Counted from the stretch's first letter, positions 23,765-33,726 are shown. The stretch is 40,565 nt of DNA from Ignavibacteriota bacterium (GCA_003158475.1 PMJR01000144.1:37935-78499), one strand, 5' to 3'. Made by a program: numbers and translations. Notes: generated by a model from the letters alone, not told the origin.

Positions 23765-25420
23765 TCAGGTTTGGATCACGCCGGGATTGAACTTCGGGAT
23801 TTCCGGATTATGCGCGGCCATGGCGATCCCCGTTGACACGACCTCACGCGTCTCCGCGGGATCGATGATCCCGTCGACCCAGAGACGGGCAGCGGCAAAA
23901 TACGGATCCGTCTCGCGGCTGTAGCGCCGCTGGATGTCCGCCAGTAGTTGTTTCCCGGCTTCGGGACTGAGCTGTTGCCCGCCTTTTTCCATCTGCCGGA
24001 CCTTGATCGCCAGGAGCGTCTCGCTCGCCTGTTTTCCTCCCATCACCGCGATCTGGGCGGTGGGCCATGCAAATATGAGCCTGGGGTCGTACGCCTTCCC
24101 GCACATCGCATAGTTCCCCGCCCCATAGCTGTTGCCGACGATGAACGTGAATTTCGGGACCACGCTGTTGGCGACCGCGTTGACCATCTTCGCCCCGTCC
24201 TTGATGATCCCCCCCTTCTCCGCCCGGCTCCCGACCATGAACCCCGTGACATCCTGGAAGAAGACAAGCGGGATCAGTTTCTGGTTGCAGTTCATGATGA
24301 ACCGGGCCGCCTTGTCCGCGCTGTCGCTGTAGATCACTCCCCCCACCTGCATCTCCCCGCTGCTCGTCTTCACCACGGCGCGCTGGTTTGCAACGATCCC
24401 CACCGCCCAGCCGTCGATCCTGGCATACCCCGTCACCATCGTCCTCCCGTACCCGGCCTTGTATTCGTCCAGGTCCCCCCCGTCGATGATGCGGGAAAGA
24501 ACTTCGTGCATGTCATACGGCTTTGTGCGGTCGGCGGGGAGAAGGCTCGAGATCTCCGCCGCATCGAACCGGGGCGGGGCCGGGACTCCCCTGTCGAATC
24601 CCGCCCGGGGCCGGGTTCCGGTCTTGGCCATGATGCTCCGGATCCGCGCGAGGCATTCGGCATCATCCGCCATCCTGTGATCGGTCACGCCGCTGATCTC
24701 GCAGTGGACCATCGCTCCCCCGAGATGCTCATTGTCGATCTCTTCGCCGATGGCGGCCTTGACGAGATGAGAGCCGGCGAGGAAGACGCTTCCCGTCCCA
24801 TCCACGATCATCGCTTCGTCGCTCATGACAGGGAGATAGGCTCCCCCTGCCACGCACGGCCCCATGATGGCGGCGATCTGTATGACGCCGAGCGACGACA
24901 GGAGGGCGTTGTTCCGGAAAATGCGCCCGAAATGTTCCCTGTCGGGAAAGATCTCGCTCTGCAGCGGGAGGAATACGCCCGCGGAGTCGACGAGATAGAT
25001 GATCGGAAGCCTGTTCTCGATCGCGATCTCCTGGGCGCGGAGGTTCTTTTTGCAGGTCATGGGGAACCACGCCCCGGCCTTCACCGTGGCGTCGTTCGCC
25101 ACGATCACGGACTCCCGCCCGTGGATCCTGCCGATGCCGAAGACGGTCCCCGCGGCCGGGGCTCCCCCGTATTCTTCGTACATCTCCCACGCGGCGAAGA
25201 GGCCTATTTCAAGGAACGCGCTCCCCGGATCGACCAGGCGCTCGATCCGTTCGCGGGCGGTCATTTTCCCGCTCTTCCTCTGCTTCTCCATCGCCACCTT
25301 CCCGCCACCCTGCCGGACCGCCTCCTGGCGGGTCCTGAGATGGTTGAGGAGCGACTGCAGATGCTCCTCGTTCCTTGCGCGGGCCGCAGATTTCTGAATC
25401 TCGGAACCGATAAGCGACAT
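23765..25420 (-). CDS. Acyl-CoA carboxylase, carboxyltransferase (beta) subunit
   Basis: 551-residue biotin-dependent carboxyltransferase that moves CO2 from carboxybiotin to an acyl-CoA. Two crotonase-fold halves are visible. The N-half has VIVANDATVKAGAWFPMTCKK in part, PDREHFGRIFRNNALLSS and MGPCVAGGAYLPVMSDEA. The C-half has GYARIDGWAVGIVANQR, VFFQDVTGFMVG and GNSYGAGNYAMCGKAYDPR. The PDREHFGRIF and LPLQSEIF segments resemble methylcrotonyl-CoA carboxylase beta more than propionyl-CoA carboxylase. The biotin-carrying alpha subunit is absent from the window. Strong SD (AAGGAGG). The upstream gene is an acyl-CoA dehydrogenase, fitting leucine or odd-chain acyl breakdown. Confidence 0.9.
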   Translation of the reverse strand: MSLIGSEIQKSAARARNEEHLQSLLNHLRTRQEAVRQGGGKVAMEKQRKSGKMTARERIERLVDPGSAFLEIGLFAAWEMYEEYGGAPAAGTVFGIGRIHGRESVIVANDATVKAGAWFPMTCKKNLRAQEIAIENRLPIIYLVDSAGVFLPLQSEIFPDREHFGRIFRNNALLSSLGVIQIAAIMGPCVAGGAYLPVMSDEAMIVDGTGSVFLAGSHLVKAAIGEEIDNEHLGGAMVHCEISGVTDHRMADDAECLARIRSIMAKTGTRPRAGFDRGVPAPPRFDAAEISSLLPADRTKPYDMHEVLSRIIDGGDLDEYKAGYGRTMVTGYARIDGWAVGIVANQRAVVKTSSGEMQVGGVIYSDSADKAARFIMNCNQKLIPLVFFQDVTGFMVGSRAEKGGIIKDGAKMVNAVANSVVPKFTFIVGNSYGAGNYAMCGKAYDPRLIFAWPTAQIAVMGGKQASETLLAIKVRQMEKGGQQLSPEAGKQLLADIQRRYSRETDPYFAAARLWVDGIIDPAETREVVSTGIAMAAHNPEIPKFNPGVIQT

Positions 25421-25457
25421 TCATCCCCTCCTTGCGCCGTATCCTTCCCACCACCGG

Positions 25458-26600
25458 TCAACCCTGGAGCAGGTGCCTCGCGATGATCATCTTCTGGACT
25501 TCGGATGTCCCCTCGCCGATCGTCATGAGCTTGACGTCCCTGTAGAGCTTTTCGACGGGATACTCCTTGATGAACCCGTACCCCCCGTGAATCTGGACAG
25601 CCTCATTCGCAGCGCGCACCGCCGCCTCGCTGGCGAAGTATTTTGCCTGCGATGCGGCGAGCGAAAATGGTTCCCCGCGGGATTTCAGCCACGCGGCGCG
25701 GTGCGTCATCAGTCGGGCGGCATTGATCTCCGTCGCCATGTCCGCGATTTTCCACTGTATGGCCTGGAACTCCGAGAGCGCCCTGCCGAACTGATGCCGT
25801 CCCTTTGCGTACGCGATGCTCGCGTCGAGTGCCCCCTGTGCGATGCCGACAGAAAGGGCGGCAATCCCGATCCGCCCGCCGTCGAGAACCGTGAGAGCCT
25901 GCCTGAATCCATCGCCGGCACTCCCCAGGAGGTTCTCCCCGGGGAGACTGACATCGTCGAACAGGAGGGTGGCGGTGTCGCTTGACCGCATCCCCAGCTT
26001 GTTTTCCTTCTTCCCGATCGTGAACCCTTTGAGTCCCCCGGGAACGATAAATGCGGAGATCCCCTTTTTCCCCTCCCCCGGATCGGTGACGGCCATGACG
26101 ACATATATCGCGGCGACGGATCCCTGGGTGATGAACGTCTTGCTCCCGTTCAGGAGCCAGCCGTTCCCCTCCCGCCTCGCCGTGGTCCTCATCCCGCCTG
26201 AGTCGCTCCCGGAGCCCGGCTCCGTCAGTCCCCACGCACCCAGATTCTTCCCCGATGCAAGGTCAGGGACATACTTCTTCTTCTGGCCATCATTGCCGAA
26301 AAGCATGATGTGCCCCGTGCAGAGGCTGTTGTGTGATGCGACGGTGAGTGCGACCGACGGATCAACCCGCGCGAGCTCCTCGATCACCGCGACCGCCTCG
26401 AGGTCGCTCAGCGCCGCCCCCCCCAGTTCCTCCGGCCACGTCATCCCCATAAACCCGAGCTCGCCGAGCTTGCGTACGATGGCGAGGGGGAATTCCTGAG
26501 ACTCGTCATACTTCATCACGACGGGACGCATCTCGGTTTCCGCAAACTCCCTGGCGGCCTTCGCAACGGCAACCTGGCCTTCCGTCGGTCGAAACTCCAT
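25458..26600 (-). CDS. Acyl-CoA dehydrogenase (short/branched-chain type)
   Basis: FAD flavoprotein that desaturates acyl-CoA, passing electrons to ETF. 380 residues with AWGLTEPGSGSDSGG (FAD/substrate site), FITQGSVAAIYVVMA, RIGIAALSVGIAQGALD, GRHQFGRALSEFQ and QIHGGYGFIKEYPVEKLYRD in part. The catalytic Glu lies near residue 363 in MTIGEGTSEVQK. That late Glu position is typical for short-chain and isovaleryl-type enzymes. SD GGAGGAG precedes the ATG. Between meaB and the carboxyltransferase gene it probably belongs to one catabolic unit; the chain specificity is not readable. Confidence 0.92.
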   Translation of the reverse strand: MEFRPTEGQVAVAKAAREFAETEMRPVVMKYDESQEFPLAIVRKLGELGFMGMTWPEELGGAALSDLEAVAVIEELARVDPSVALTVASHNSLCTGHIMLFGNDGQKKKYVPDLASGKNLGAWGLTEPGSGSDSGGMRTTARREGNGWLLNGSKTFITQGSVAAIYVVMAVTDPGEGKKGISAFIVPGGLKGFTIGKKENKLGMRSSDTATLLFDDVSLPGENLLGSAGDGFRQALTVLDGGRIGIAALSVGIAQGALDASIAYAKGRHQFGRALSEFQAIQWKIADMATEINAARLMTHRAAWLKSRGEPFSLAASQAKYFASEAAVRAANEAVQIHGGYGFIKEYPVEKLYRDVKLMTIGEGTSEVQKMIIARHLLQG

Positions 26601-26620
26601 GCCCTTCTCCTCCGGCTCAG

Positions 26621-27568
26621 TCAGCGTGATTTGAAATGATCGATCAGCTCATCGGCAACGTCGTAGGGGGAGGATACCATCTGCATGACCGCCTCCACCC
26701 GGGCCGCCAGCATCGCCTTCCTTTCGGGGGACCAGAAATCGACGCGGAGAGTTTCACTCACCAGGTCTCCGATCCGCTGTGCGATTCTCTTCCGGCGCTT
26801 CACCTCGAGCGCGCCACTTGCCTCGAGATGCGCGCGATGTCCATCGATCAGCGCCGCGATCTCCGTGATCCCCGCCCCCGTGCTCGCCGTCGCCTTCAGG
26901 ACGGTGGGATTCCAGTCCGCGGGATCCCTGAAATGCAGAATCATCTGGATCGACATGACCGCCTGTTCGGCTCCCGCACGGTCCGCCTTGTTCAGGACAA
27001 AGAAATCGGCGATCTCCATGAGCCCGGCCTTCATCGCCTGTATGGAATCCCCCGACTCGGGGACCAGCACAACGACCGTGGTGTCGGCGGCCCCGGCGAT
27101 ATCCAGCTCGGACTGACCGACGCCGACCGTCTCCATGATGATGATCTCCTTCCCGGCTGCGTCGAGCACGTCGGCAGCTTCGACGGCCTTCCTGCTCAGC
27201 CCGCCGAGACTCCCGCGGGAAGCCATGCTCCGGATGAACACACCCGGGTCGGTCTCTATCTCCGCCATCCTGACACGGTCGCCAAGGAGCGCCCCGCCGC
27301 TGAAAGGACTCGTCGGATCGACGGCGATAATTCCGACCCCGAGCCCCCGTTCACGGTAGTGCCCTGCAAGTCTGCTCGTGATTGTGCTCTTCCCCGCTCC
27401 GGGGGGACCCGTGATGCCGATCCGGTAGGCCCGCCCGGTCCGGGAGAAGAGGGAGCGGAGGAGGACGCGGGCCCCCCCTTCCCCGTTTTCCACCACGGAG
27501 ATCGCACGGGCGACCGCGACCCGGTCCCCCGAGAGGATCTTCTCCATGGCGACGGGGCTACGCCCCAT
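26621..27568 (-). CDS. meaB: MeaB/ArgK-family GTPase, methylmalonyl-CoA mutase chaperone
   Basis: G3E-class P-loop GTPase that loads and protects the B12-dependent acyl-CoA mutase. 315 residues from ATG 27568. Walker A GPPGAGKST at 54-62, IAVDPTSPFSGGALLGDRVRM, ETVGVGQSELDIA, and NKAD for guanine specificity. ATG 27568 is chosen for GGGAG four bases upstream, overlapping the epimerase end; ATG 27547 (MEKILSGDR) is a fair alternative. No mutase gene is present, so the partner must be elsewhere. Its place beside acyl-CoA dehydrogenase and a carboxyltransferase supports a propionyl/methylmalonyl-CoA link. Confidence 0.9.
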   Translation of the reverse strand: MGRSPVAMEKILSGDRVAVARAISVVENGEGGARVLLRSLFSRTGRAYRIGITGPPGAGKSTITSRLAGHYRERGLGVGIIAVDPTSPFSGGALLGDRVRMAEIETDPGVFIRSMASRGSLGGLSRKAVEAADVLDAAGKEIIIMETVGVGQSELDIAGAADTTVVVLVPESGDSIQAMKAGLMEIADFFVLNKADRAGAEQAVMSIQMILHFRDPADWNPTVLKATASTGAGITEIAALIDGHRAHLEASGALEVKRRKRIAQRIGDLVSETLRVDFWSPERKAMLAARVEAVMQMVSSPYDVADELIDHFKSR

Positions 27569-28493
27569 GAGTCTCCCGGTTGCGGAAGAACTCCACGGTC
27601 GCGGCGATCCCTTCATCAAGTGAAACCGCGGGGGCCCAGCCGAGTTCCTTCCTTATCCATGAATTGTCCAGAACGCTCCGCATCTGCTCACCCAGCTTGG
27701 CCTCCGCATGACGCTCCTGGCACGCGGCGCCGGTGGCGGACCGGAGAGAGTTGAACAGGCGGTTGACGTCCGTTTCCACCCCCGTCCCCACATTGAATAT
27801 CCCCGATCCTTTGTAACCGAGTGCCAGGACGTTGGCACGGACGACGTCCGCGACATAGACGTAGTCGCGCGTCTGTGTGCCGTCCCCGTTGATGACCGGT
27901 TGCTCCTTTTTGAGCATCCTGGAAGCAAATATTGCCACGACACCCGCTTCCCCTTCGGGGTTCTGGCGCGGGCCGAAGACGTTCGCATACCTGAGGCAGA
28001 CCGAGCCAAGGCCGTGGACCGTCCTGTAATAATAGAGGTACTGCTCTGTCGCGAGTTTCGCGACACCGTACGGGGAGATCGGGCGGGTCGGGTGCGATTC
28101 GTCCGCCGGGAAAAAGTCCTGCTCGCCGTAGATCGCCCCCCCGCTGGATGCGAAAATCACCCGGCGGACGCCCGAGGCGACAGCCGATTCCAGGAGCGTC
28201 AGTACGCCGAGTATGTTCACCGAGGCATCGAAGACCGGGTCGGCGACGGACCGGCGGACATCCATCTGCGCCGCGTGATGGTTCACGACGTCGAAACCGC
28301 CCTCGGCAAAGAGACGCTTGACGGCGGGGGCATCCCGTATGTCGAGTTCGTGGAACCGGGCCTGCGGGTTGAGGTTTTCCTCCCGCCCCGTCGAAAGATT
28401 GTCGATCACACTGACGCTGTGTCCGAGTTTAATGTATGCATCCACGATGTTGGAGGCAATGAATCCTGCGCCCCCGGTAACGAGTATCTTCAT
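27558..28493 (-). CDS. NAD-dependent epimerase, UDP-glucose 4-epimerase-like
   Basis: Extended short-chain dehydrogenase/reductase of 311 residues. The NAD-binding GGAGFIASN is at 7-15, with catalytic Ser116/117 (FASSGGAIYG), Tyr142 and Lys146 (PYGVAKLATEQY), followed by RYANVFGPRQNPEGEAG and GDGTQTRDYVYVADV. These fit GalE-type nucleotide-sugar epimerases; the sugar (glucose/galactose or an N-acetyl or uronic form) is uncertain. It lies 16 bases after purD and overlaps meaB by 11. With the glycosyltransferase two genes upstream it may serve surface polysaccharide. Confidence 0.88.
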   Translation of the reverse strand: MKILVTGGAGFIASNIVDAYIKLGHSVSVIDNLSTGREENLNPQARFHELDIRDAPAVKRLFAEGGFDVVNHHAAQMDVRRSVADPVFDASVNILGVLTLLESAVASGVRRVIFASSGGAIYGEQDFFPADESHPTRPISPYGVAKLATEQYLYYYRTVHGLGSVCLRYANVFGPRQNPEGEAGVVAIFASRMLKKEQPVINGDGTQTRDYVYVADVVRANVLALGYKGSGIFNVGTGVETDVNRLFNSLRSATGAACQERHAEAKLGEQMRSVLDNSWIRKELGWAPAVSLDEGIAATVEFFRNRETHGA

Positions 28494-28509
28494 ACGAGTG
28501 ATCCTTTCC

Positions 28510-29835
28510 CTAGATGCTGTCCGCTTTTGCCGCAGCCCTGGCCCCTATGTCATGCCTGAAGTGCATCCCTTCGAACGATACTCTCCCGACGGCATCGTAC
28601 GCTGCGGCGATCGTCCCCGCCATCCCCCCTCCCCGTCGGACTGCCGTCACGCCGATGACCCGTCCTCCCGCGGTGACAAGTAAGCCGTCCGGCCCCCGTC
28701 CCGTCCCGGCGTGGAACAGGAGGATACCGGGGGGAATTTCATCCTTCCCGGGTGCAGTAATCGGTTTTCCGGTCTCGTACGCACCCGGGTAGCCGGCTGA
28801 GGCGAGGACGACGCACACCGCGGATCCCTGCGTCGGGACCGGCGTCGCCGGCGCCTCGACATTCCCGGAGGCGGAGGCAATCAGGAGCTCTGCAAGGTCA
28901 CCCTGATAAAGAGGGAGCACGACCTGCGTCTCGGGGTCGCCGAACCTGCAGTTGTATTCCACAACTTTCGGTCCCCGAGCGGTCAGCATCAGCCCCGCAT
29001 AGAGGCAGCCCGAATACGGCCTCCCTTCATCGGCCATGCCCCGGAGCGTGGGTCCTATGATTTTCTCCTCAATATCGGCCTGCAGGGAGGCCGTCACGCG
29101 GGGGGCCGGGGCATAGGCTCCCATCCCCCCCGTGTTCTTCCCCGTGTCCCCGTCGAACACCCGTTTGTGATCCTGTGCGGAGGCCAGTGTGACGAAGTGA
29201 ACGCCGTCGGTCACCGCGAAAACAGAGGCTTCCTCCCCCTCCATGAATTCTTCGACGACGACTCTCCTCCCGGCGTCCCCGAACGAAGAGGGATCACTGA
29301 TCTCCTCGAGCGCCCGAATTGCCTCATCGCGGGAGAGGCAGACGATGACCCCTTTTCCCGCTGCAAGCCCGTCCGCCTTGATCACCAGCGGGAGGGGATG
29401 GGAAAGGATGTAGCTCCGCGCTTCATCCGTGCCTCCCGGCCTCCTCCCCGGCCCCTCCCCCGTCTGGAATGTCCTGTACGAGGCGCTCGGGATCGAATGG
29501 CGCTTCATGAAGTCCTTCGCGAACGTCTTGCTCCACTCCAGTTCAGCCGCGCGTCGCGTCGGGCCGAATATGCCGAGCCCCGCTTCCCTGAATGCGTCCA
29601 CGATTCCCGCGGCAAGGGGTCCCTCGGGTCCGACGACGGTCAGGCCGATCTCCCGCCGCCGCGCTTCCGCGATCAGCCGTGGGAAATCCCCGCTCTCCGC
29701 CGGGAAAGGAAGGGCAAGGGCGGCGATCCCCGGGTTCCCCGGCGTGCAGTAAATCCTGTTCACGCGCGGGCTCTGCGCCAGCTTCCAGACGAGCGCATGC
29801 TCGCGGCCGCCGGATCCGATGACAAGCACGTTCAT
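28510..29835 (-). CDS. purD: Phosphoribosylamine-glycine ligase (GAR synthetase)
   Basis: ATP-grasp enzyme joining glycine to phosphoribosylamine, the second step of purine synthesis. 441 residues from ATG 29835, one base after the glycosyltransferase stop. Starts MNVLVIGSGGREHALVWKL, then TVVGPEGPLAAGIVD, FAKDFMKRHSIPSA, LVIKADGLAAGKGVIV, the PurD signature EYNCRFGDPETQ and SAQDHKRVFDGDTGKNTGGM in part. The upstream ATG (29859) lies inside the preceding gene. Complete and typical; other pur genes here are purB and guaB in different units. Confidence 0.96.
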   Translation of the reverse strand: MNVLVIGSGGREHALVWKLAQSPRVNRIYCTPGNPGIAALALPFPAESGDFPRLIAEARRREIGLTVVGPEGPLAAGIVDAFREAGLGIFGPTRRAAELEWSKTFAKDFMKRHSIPSASYRTFQTGEGPGRRPGGTDEARSYILSHPLPLVIKADGLAAGKGVIVCLSRDEAIRALEEISDPSSFGDAGRRVVVEEFMEGEEASVFAVTDGVHFVTLASAQDHKRVFDGDTGKNTGGMGAYAPAPRVTASLQADIEEKIIGPTLRGMADEGRPYSGCLYAGLMLTARGPKVVEYNCRFGDPETQVVLPLYQGDLAELLIASASGNVEAPATPVPTQGSAVCVVLASAGYPGAYETGKPITAPGKDEIPPGILLFHAGTGRGPDGLLVTAGGRVIGVTAVRRGGGMAGTIAAAYDAVGRVSFEGMHFRHDIGARAAAKADSI

Positions 29836-29836
29836 G

Positions 29837-31144
29837 TCAGGGCTCGAAAAGTGACTCAAAAAGTTTTACCAGCGCCCCCGTGAGCGTCCGCCGGTCGTAC
29901 TTTTCCACAACCTCGGGGCCCGGGCCCTTCAGTTGCCGCTTCTCGTGGAGCGCAAGGAACTCCCCAAGTGCATTGCTGATTCCCGCGACATCCCCGGGGG
30001 CAACGGTCTTCCCTCCTGCCTCGAGTATGGTGGTTTTCAGGTACCCGTCCGGCACCAGGGCGAGTATCGGCTTGCGTGCCCCGATATACTCGTAGACCTT
30101 CCCCGGCGAGCCCACGTCATCCCCCACCGTCATCCAGAGGACGTCCGAAGCGCAGAGCTCGCGGACGCAGTCCGGGTGCGGGAGATAGCCGAGCACACGG
30201 ACGGTGTCCTGGAGTCCGAGCCTCGCCACAAGCTTCATGTTCTCTTCCCGGAATTTCCCGACGAAGACGGCTTCGATTCGTCCCCGCAAACGCGGCTTCT
30301 CCGCAAAAAGATCGTGCAGCGCCCGGAGGAAGTAGTCGGGGATCCTGTCTTCCCAGAAGACCCCTGCATACGTGACGCGCATCCTCCTCTCCCCCTGCGG
30401 ACCCGGTTCGACCTTTCCGCGTCCGGCGCGAACTGAAGGGGGAAAATCCGCCGGATCAAACCCCTGGGAAATGATGTCGATGTCGTGGTATGTGAGGAAA
30501 CGATGCCGCCGGAGTATCTGCTCCTTGACGCGCCGGTTGGTGGTGATGATGTGGCTGCTCGCGCGGAGAGCCTTTCGCTCGAGGAGAATATTCGCGAGCT
30601 TGTGAAGCGGCGTGGGGTAGAACTTGAACGGGTAGTCCACCCAGGGATCGCGGTAATCGAACACCAGCGGCCTGTTGATCTTCAGTTTCAGTTTCCGGCC
30701 GATAAGGAATGACGTAAACGGGGGGGCGGTGGCAAACACCATGTCGAACGGCGTTTCCTTATGTAGAGCCAGGGCCCGCGCCACCGCCTTGCGCCGCCAC
30801 CCGATTTTGTTGTCCGGGATGAAGATCGTGTCGCTCAGCCTGCTCAACAGTTTCCGCTTCCACTCCACGGGGATTTCGATCACGTCCTTCTTTTTGAAAA
30901 AGCGCGCGGGCCCCGAGGCGGCCGTCCGGACGACGGTCACGTTCCGTCCCTCGAGCTCGGCCAGGAGCGTGTCGTCCTTCGCGAAGTAGCCCCGCGGGTC
31001 GACTGTCAGGACCGTGGGATGCCAGCCGAACTCCGAGAGGTATTTCACGAATTTGAGCGTGCGCTGAACACCGCTCAGTCCCATCGGGGGGAAGTAATAG
31101 GCGATGACGAGGACCCTGCGCGGCGGAATGGACGGCGTTGGCAT
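29837..31144 (-). CDS. Glycosyltransferase, GT4-like
   Basis: 435 residues from ATG 31144 (PRRVLVIAYYFPPMGLSGVQRTL in part, a typical GT-B N-terminus). Middle region FDYRDPWVDYPF and TTNRRVKEQIL. C-terminal donor domain has VTYAGVFWEDRIPDYFLRALHDL in part, VRVLGYLPH and GSPGKVYEYIGARKPILALV, where a Glu of GT4 enzymes contacts the nucleotide-sugar. No signal peptide or membrane helix, so probably a peripheral cytoplasmic enzyme for polysaccharide or glycolipid assembly. Donor and acceptor unknown. It starts nine bases after the peptidase gene. Confidence 0.85.
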   Translation of the reverse strand: MPTPSIPPRRVLVIAYYFPPMGLSGVQRTLKFVKYLSEFGWHPTVLTVDPRGYFAKDDTLLAELEGRNVTVVRTAASGPARFFKKKDVIEIPVEWKRKLLSRLSDTIFIPDNKIGWRRKAVARALALHKETPFDMVFATAPPFTSFLIGRKLKLKINRPLVFDYRDPWVDYPFKFYPTPLHKLANILLERKALRASSHIITTNRRVKEQILRRHRFLTYHDIDIISQGFDPADFPPSVRAGRGKVEPGPQGERRMRVTYAGVFWEDRIPDYFLRALHDLFAEKPRLRGRIEAVFVGKFREENMKLVARLGLQDTVRVLGYLPHPDCVRELCASDVLWMTVGDDVGSPGKVYEYIGARKPILALVPDGYLKTTILEAGGKTVAPGDVAGISNALGEFLALHEKRQLKGPGPEVVEKYDRRTLTGALVKLFESLFEP

Positions 31145-31152
31145 GGTAGTGG

Positions 31153-32223
31153 TCACAGGACAATGAGCTCGCGGGGTGACCGGGTGAGGACGCGGCACCC
31201 CCTGTCGCCGAGGAGAACGTCATCCTCGATGCGCACGCCGCCGGAACCGGGTATATAGATCCCGGGCTCTATCGTGATGACGCTCCCCGCCTGCAGCACC
31301 TCCGGGCTCAGCGCCGAGACGCGCGGGCGCTCGTGAACGCGGAGACCGAGACCGTGGCCGAGCGAGTGTATGAAATACCTGCCGAATCCACGCCTGCGGA
31401 TGCACCCCCGTGCGACGGCATCGAGCGCCCGCGCAGTCATCCCACCCCGGGCGGAAGCGGCAGCCGACTCGTTCGCCTCCAGCACCGCGCGATAGGCCTC
31501 GCGGAGCCTCCGGGGCACACCTCCCAGGGCCACGGTCCTTGTCAGATCCGAGCAGTATCCGCGGATGGTAGAGCCAAAATCGAGCAGTATCAATTCCCCT
31601 CTCCTGATCTTCCGCGCTGTGGGGCGGGCATGCGGCAGTGCACCGCGCGGCCCGCTTGCGACGATGACATCAAAAGCGTCGGACTCCGCACCCCGCTGCC
31701 TGTTGAGCCACGATATCTCGGCCGCGATCTCCAGCTCCGTCACGCCGGGCCGGAGGAATTTCAGGACGTCGTGAAAGACACTGTCCGAAATCGCCGCGGC
31801 CTCCTCAATGCAGGCGACCTCCCGCCGGTCTTTGACCAGCGCCAGGCTCTCCACAATCCCGGACGTCGGTCGGAACGGGACCCGGGGGAAGAGCGTCCGC
31901 AGCGAGCGGTACTGCGCATACGTAAGCGAATCCGATTCGAACCCCGCGGCACGGCACCCCCGGAGCGTCTTTGCCGCGGCGGCGTCCTCGAACAGACCCA
32001 GGCTTCCGATGATCCTGCGGAAACGCTTCACTTCGCGGGCGCTCTGAAGGGCATAACGGGAGTCGCTTATGAAAAACGCGTTTCTTGCCGTGACTACCGC
32101 AAGGGCGTGCGAACCGCTGAAGCCCGTCAGGTAACGTATGTTGGGAAGGGAGGTGACAAGGAGCGCGTCAAGCGCATGCTCACCCATGCGCACCCGCAGC
32201 CCGGCGATGCGTGCGTCGGTCAT
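31153..32223 (-). CDS. M24 metallopeptidase, Xaa-Pro dipeptidase/aminopeptidase type
   Basis: Pita-bread-fold dinuclear metalloenzyme cleaving Xaa-Pro bonds. About 356 residues. An N-terminal creatinase-like domain (ALLVTSLPNIRYLTGFSGS) is followed by the catalytic domain with all metal ligands: Asp in LLDFGSTIRGY, Asp in CSDLTRTV, His in HSLGHGLGLRVHE, Glu in TIEPGIYIPG, Glu in VRIEDDVLL. Start ATG 32223 fits family N-termini. A TTG at 32253, four bases after guaB with GGGTGA upstream, is an alternative. Cytosolic, probably peptide turnover. Confidence 0.9.
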   Translation of the reverse strand: MTDARIAGLRVRMGEHALDALLVTSLPNIRYLTGFSGSHALAVVTARNAFFISDSRYALQSAREVKRFRRIIGSLGLFEDAAAAKTLRGCRAAGFESDSLTYAQYRSLRTLFPRVPFRPTSGIVESLALVKDRREVACIEEAAAISDSVFHDVLKFLRPGVTELEIAAEISWLNRQRGAESDAFDVIVASGPRGALPHARPTARKIRRGELILLDFGSTIRGYCSDLTRTVALGGVPRRLREAYRAVLEANESAAASARGGMTARALDAVARGCIRRRGFGRYFIHSLGHGLGLRVHERPRVSALSPEVLQAGSVITIEPGIYIPGSGGVRIEDDVLLGDRGCRVLTRSPRELIVL

Positions 32224-32259
32224 GGGATGAGAGCGGCCCGAGGAGTGGCTCAAGGATGT

Positions 32260-33726
32260 TCACCCGTGGTAATTCGGGGCTTCCTTGGTGATGGCGATGT
32301 CGTGTGGATGACTCTCCCGCAACCCGGCGTCAGTCATCCGCACGAACCTTCCCCGCGACTTCAGTTCCGCGATGGTCTTCGTCCCGCAATACCCCATTGC
32401 GGCCCGGAGTCCCCCCACCATCTGGTACATCGTGTCCCCCAGGGGGCCCTTGTGCGGAACGCGCCCTTCGATCCCCTCCGGGACGAGTTTCGCGATGTCG
32501 TCCTCCGCATCCTGGAAGTACCTGTCCCTGCTCCCCTGTTTCATCGCCTCGAGCGATCCCATCCCCCGGTAGTACTTGTAACTCCGCCCTTCGTAGAGCA
32601 CCATTTCCCCCGGACTTTCGTCCACGCCGGCGAAGAGTCCTCCGATCATGACCGCGTCGGCACCGGCAGCGATGGCCTTGGCGATATCCCCCGTCTGCTT
32701 GACCCCACCGTCAGCGATGACCGGCGTGTTCGAGCGTGCGGCCGCCCTCGAGCATTCGAAAATCGCCGTCACCTGGGGAACCCCGACACCCGCCACGACT
32801 CGCGTCGTGCAGATCGATCCCGGGCCGATCCCCACCTTGATCGCATCCGCGCCGGCCCGGATCAGCTCGCGGGTCGCCTCCGCCGTGCCGACGTTCCCTG
32901 CAACCAGATCGAGGCGCGGGAACCGGCGCCGGATCGTCCTGACCATGTCAATCACGCCGCGCGAATGCCCGTGCGCCGTATCCACAACGACACAATCGAC
33001 CCCCGCCTTCAGCAGCGCGGCGACCCTTTCCACCGTGTCGGCGGTCACCCCCACCGCCGCGCCCACCCGGAGGCGGCCGTGTTCGTCCTTGCAGGCGTTC
33101 GGATGCTTGATCTTCTTGAGTATGTCCTTGAACGTGATCAGGCCGTTGAGGACGCCGTGCTTGTCCACGACAGGGAGCTTCTCGATCTTGTGCTTCTGGA
33201 GTATCCTCTTCGCCTGTTCGAGCGTCGTGCCGAGGGGCGCGGTCACGAGGTTCTCCTTTGTCATGATATCGGCGACGTGCTGGTCCTCGTCCGGTTCAAA
33301 GCGGAGATCCCTGTTGGTGATTATCCCTATCAGTCTCTGGTGCTCATCGACGACAGGGATGCCGGAGATGCGGTACTTGTTCATGAGCGCGAGAACGTCG
33401 CGCACGCGCCGGTCGGCCCGAACCGTCACGGGATCGAGGATCATGCCGCTTTCCGACCTTTTCACGCGGTCGACCTCTTCGACCTGCCTCGGGATGGACA
33501 TGTTCTTGTGCAGTATCCCGATACCCCCTTCCCGCGCCATCGCGATCGCCATTGCGGATTCCGTCACGGTATCCATTGCGGCACTCAGGAGGGGGACGTT
33601 CAGCGTGATCCGCCCGGTCAGCCGGGACCGGACGTCGACGTCGCGGGGAAGGACGGAGGATCGAGCGGGGACAAGAAGCACGTCATCGTAGGTGAGTGCT
33701 TCACCGATAATCTTGCCTTTGGCCAC
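32260..33726 (-). CDS. guaB: IMP dehydrogenase
   Basis: Oxidises IMP to XMP with NAD, the committed step to GMP. 488 residues, normal length. N-terminus [18 protein letters not shown], two CBS repeats at about 95-205 inserted in the TIM barrel, and the catalytic loop [17 protein letters not shown] with Cys306. [19 protein letters not shown] in part and [15 protein letters not shown] complete the IMP site and flap. GTG start with SD GGGAG five bases upstream. It lies 30 bases after the glutaryl-CoA dehydrogenase stop. Confidence 0.97.
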   Translation of the reverse strand: MAKGKIIGEALTYDDVLLVPARSSVLPRDVDVRSRLTGRITLNVPLLSAAMDTVTESAMAIAMAREGGIGILHKNMSIPRQVEEVDRVKRSESGMILDPVTVRADRRVRDVLALMNKYRISGIPVVDEHQRLIGIITNRDLRFEPDEDQHVADIMTKENLVTAPLGTTLEQAKRILQKHKIEKLPVVDKHGVLNGLITFKDILKKIKHPNACKDEHGRLRVGAAVGVTADTVERVAALLKAGVDCVVVDTAHGHSRGVIDMVRTIRRRFPRLDLVAGNVGTAEATRELIRAGADAIKVGIGPGSICTTRVVAGVGVPQVTAIFECSRAAARSNTPVIADGGVKQTGDIAKAIAAGADAVMIGGLFAGVDESPGEMVLYEGRSYKYYRGMGSLEAMKQGSRDRYFQDAEDDIAKLVPEGIEGRVPHKGPLGDTMYQMVGGLRAAMGYCGTKTIAELKSRGRFVRMTDAGLRESHPHDIAITKEAPNYHG

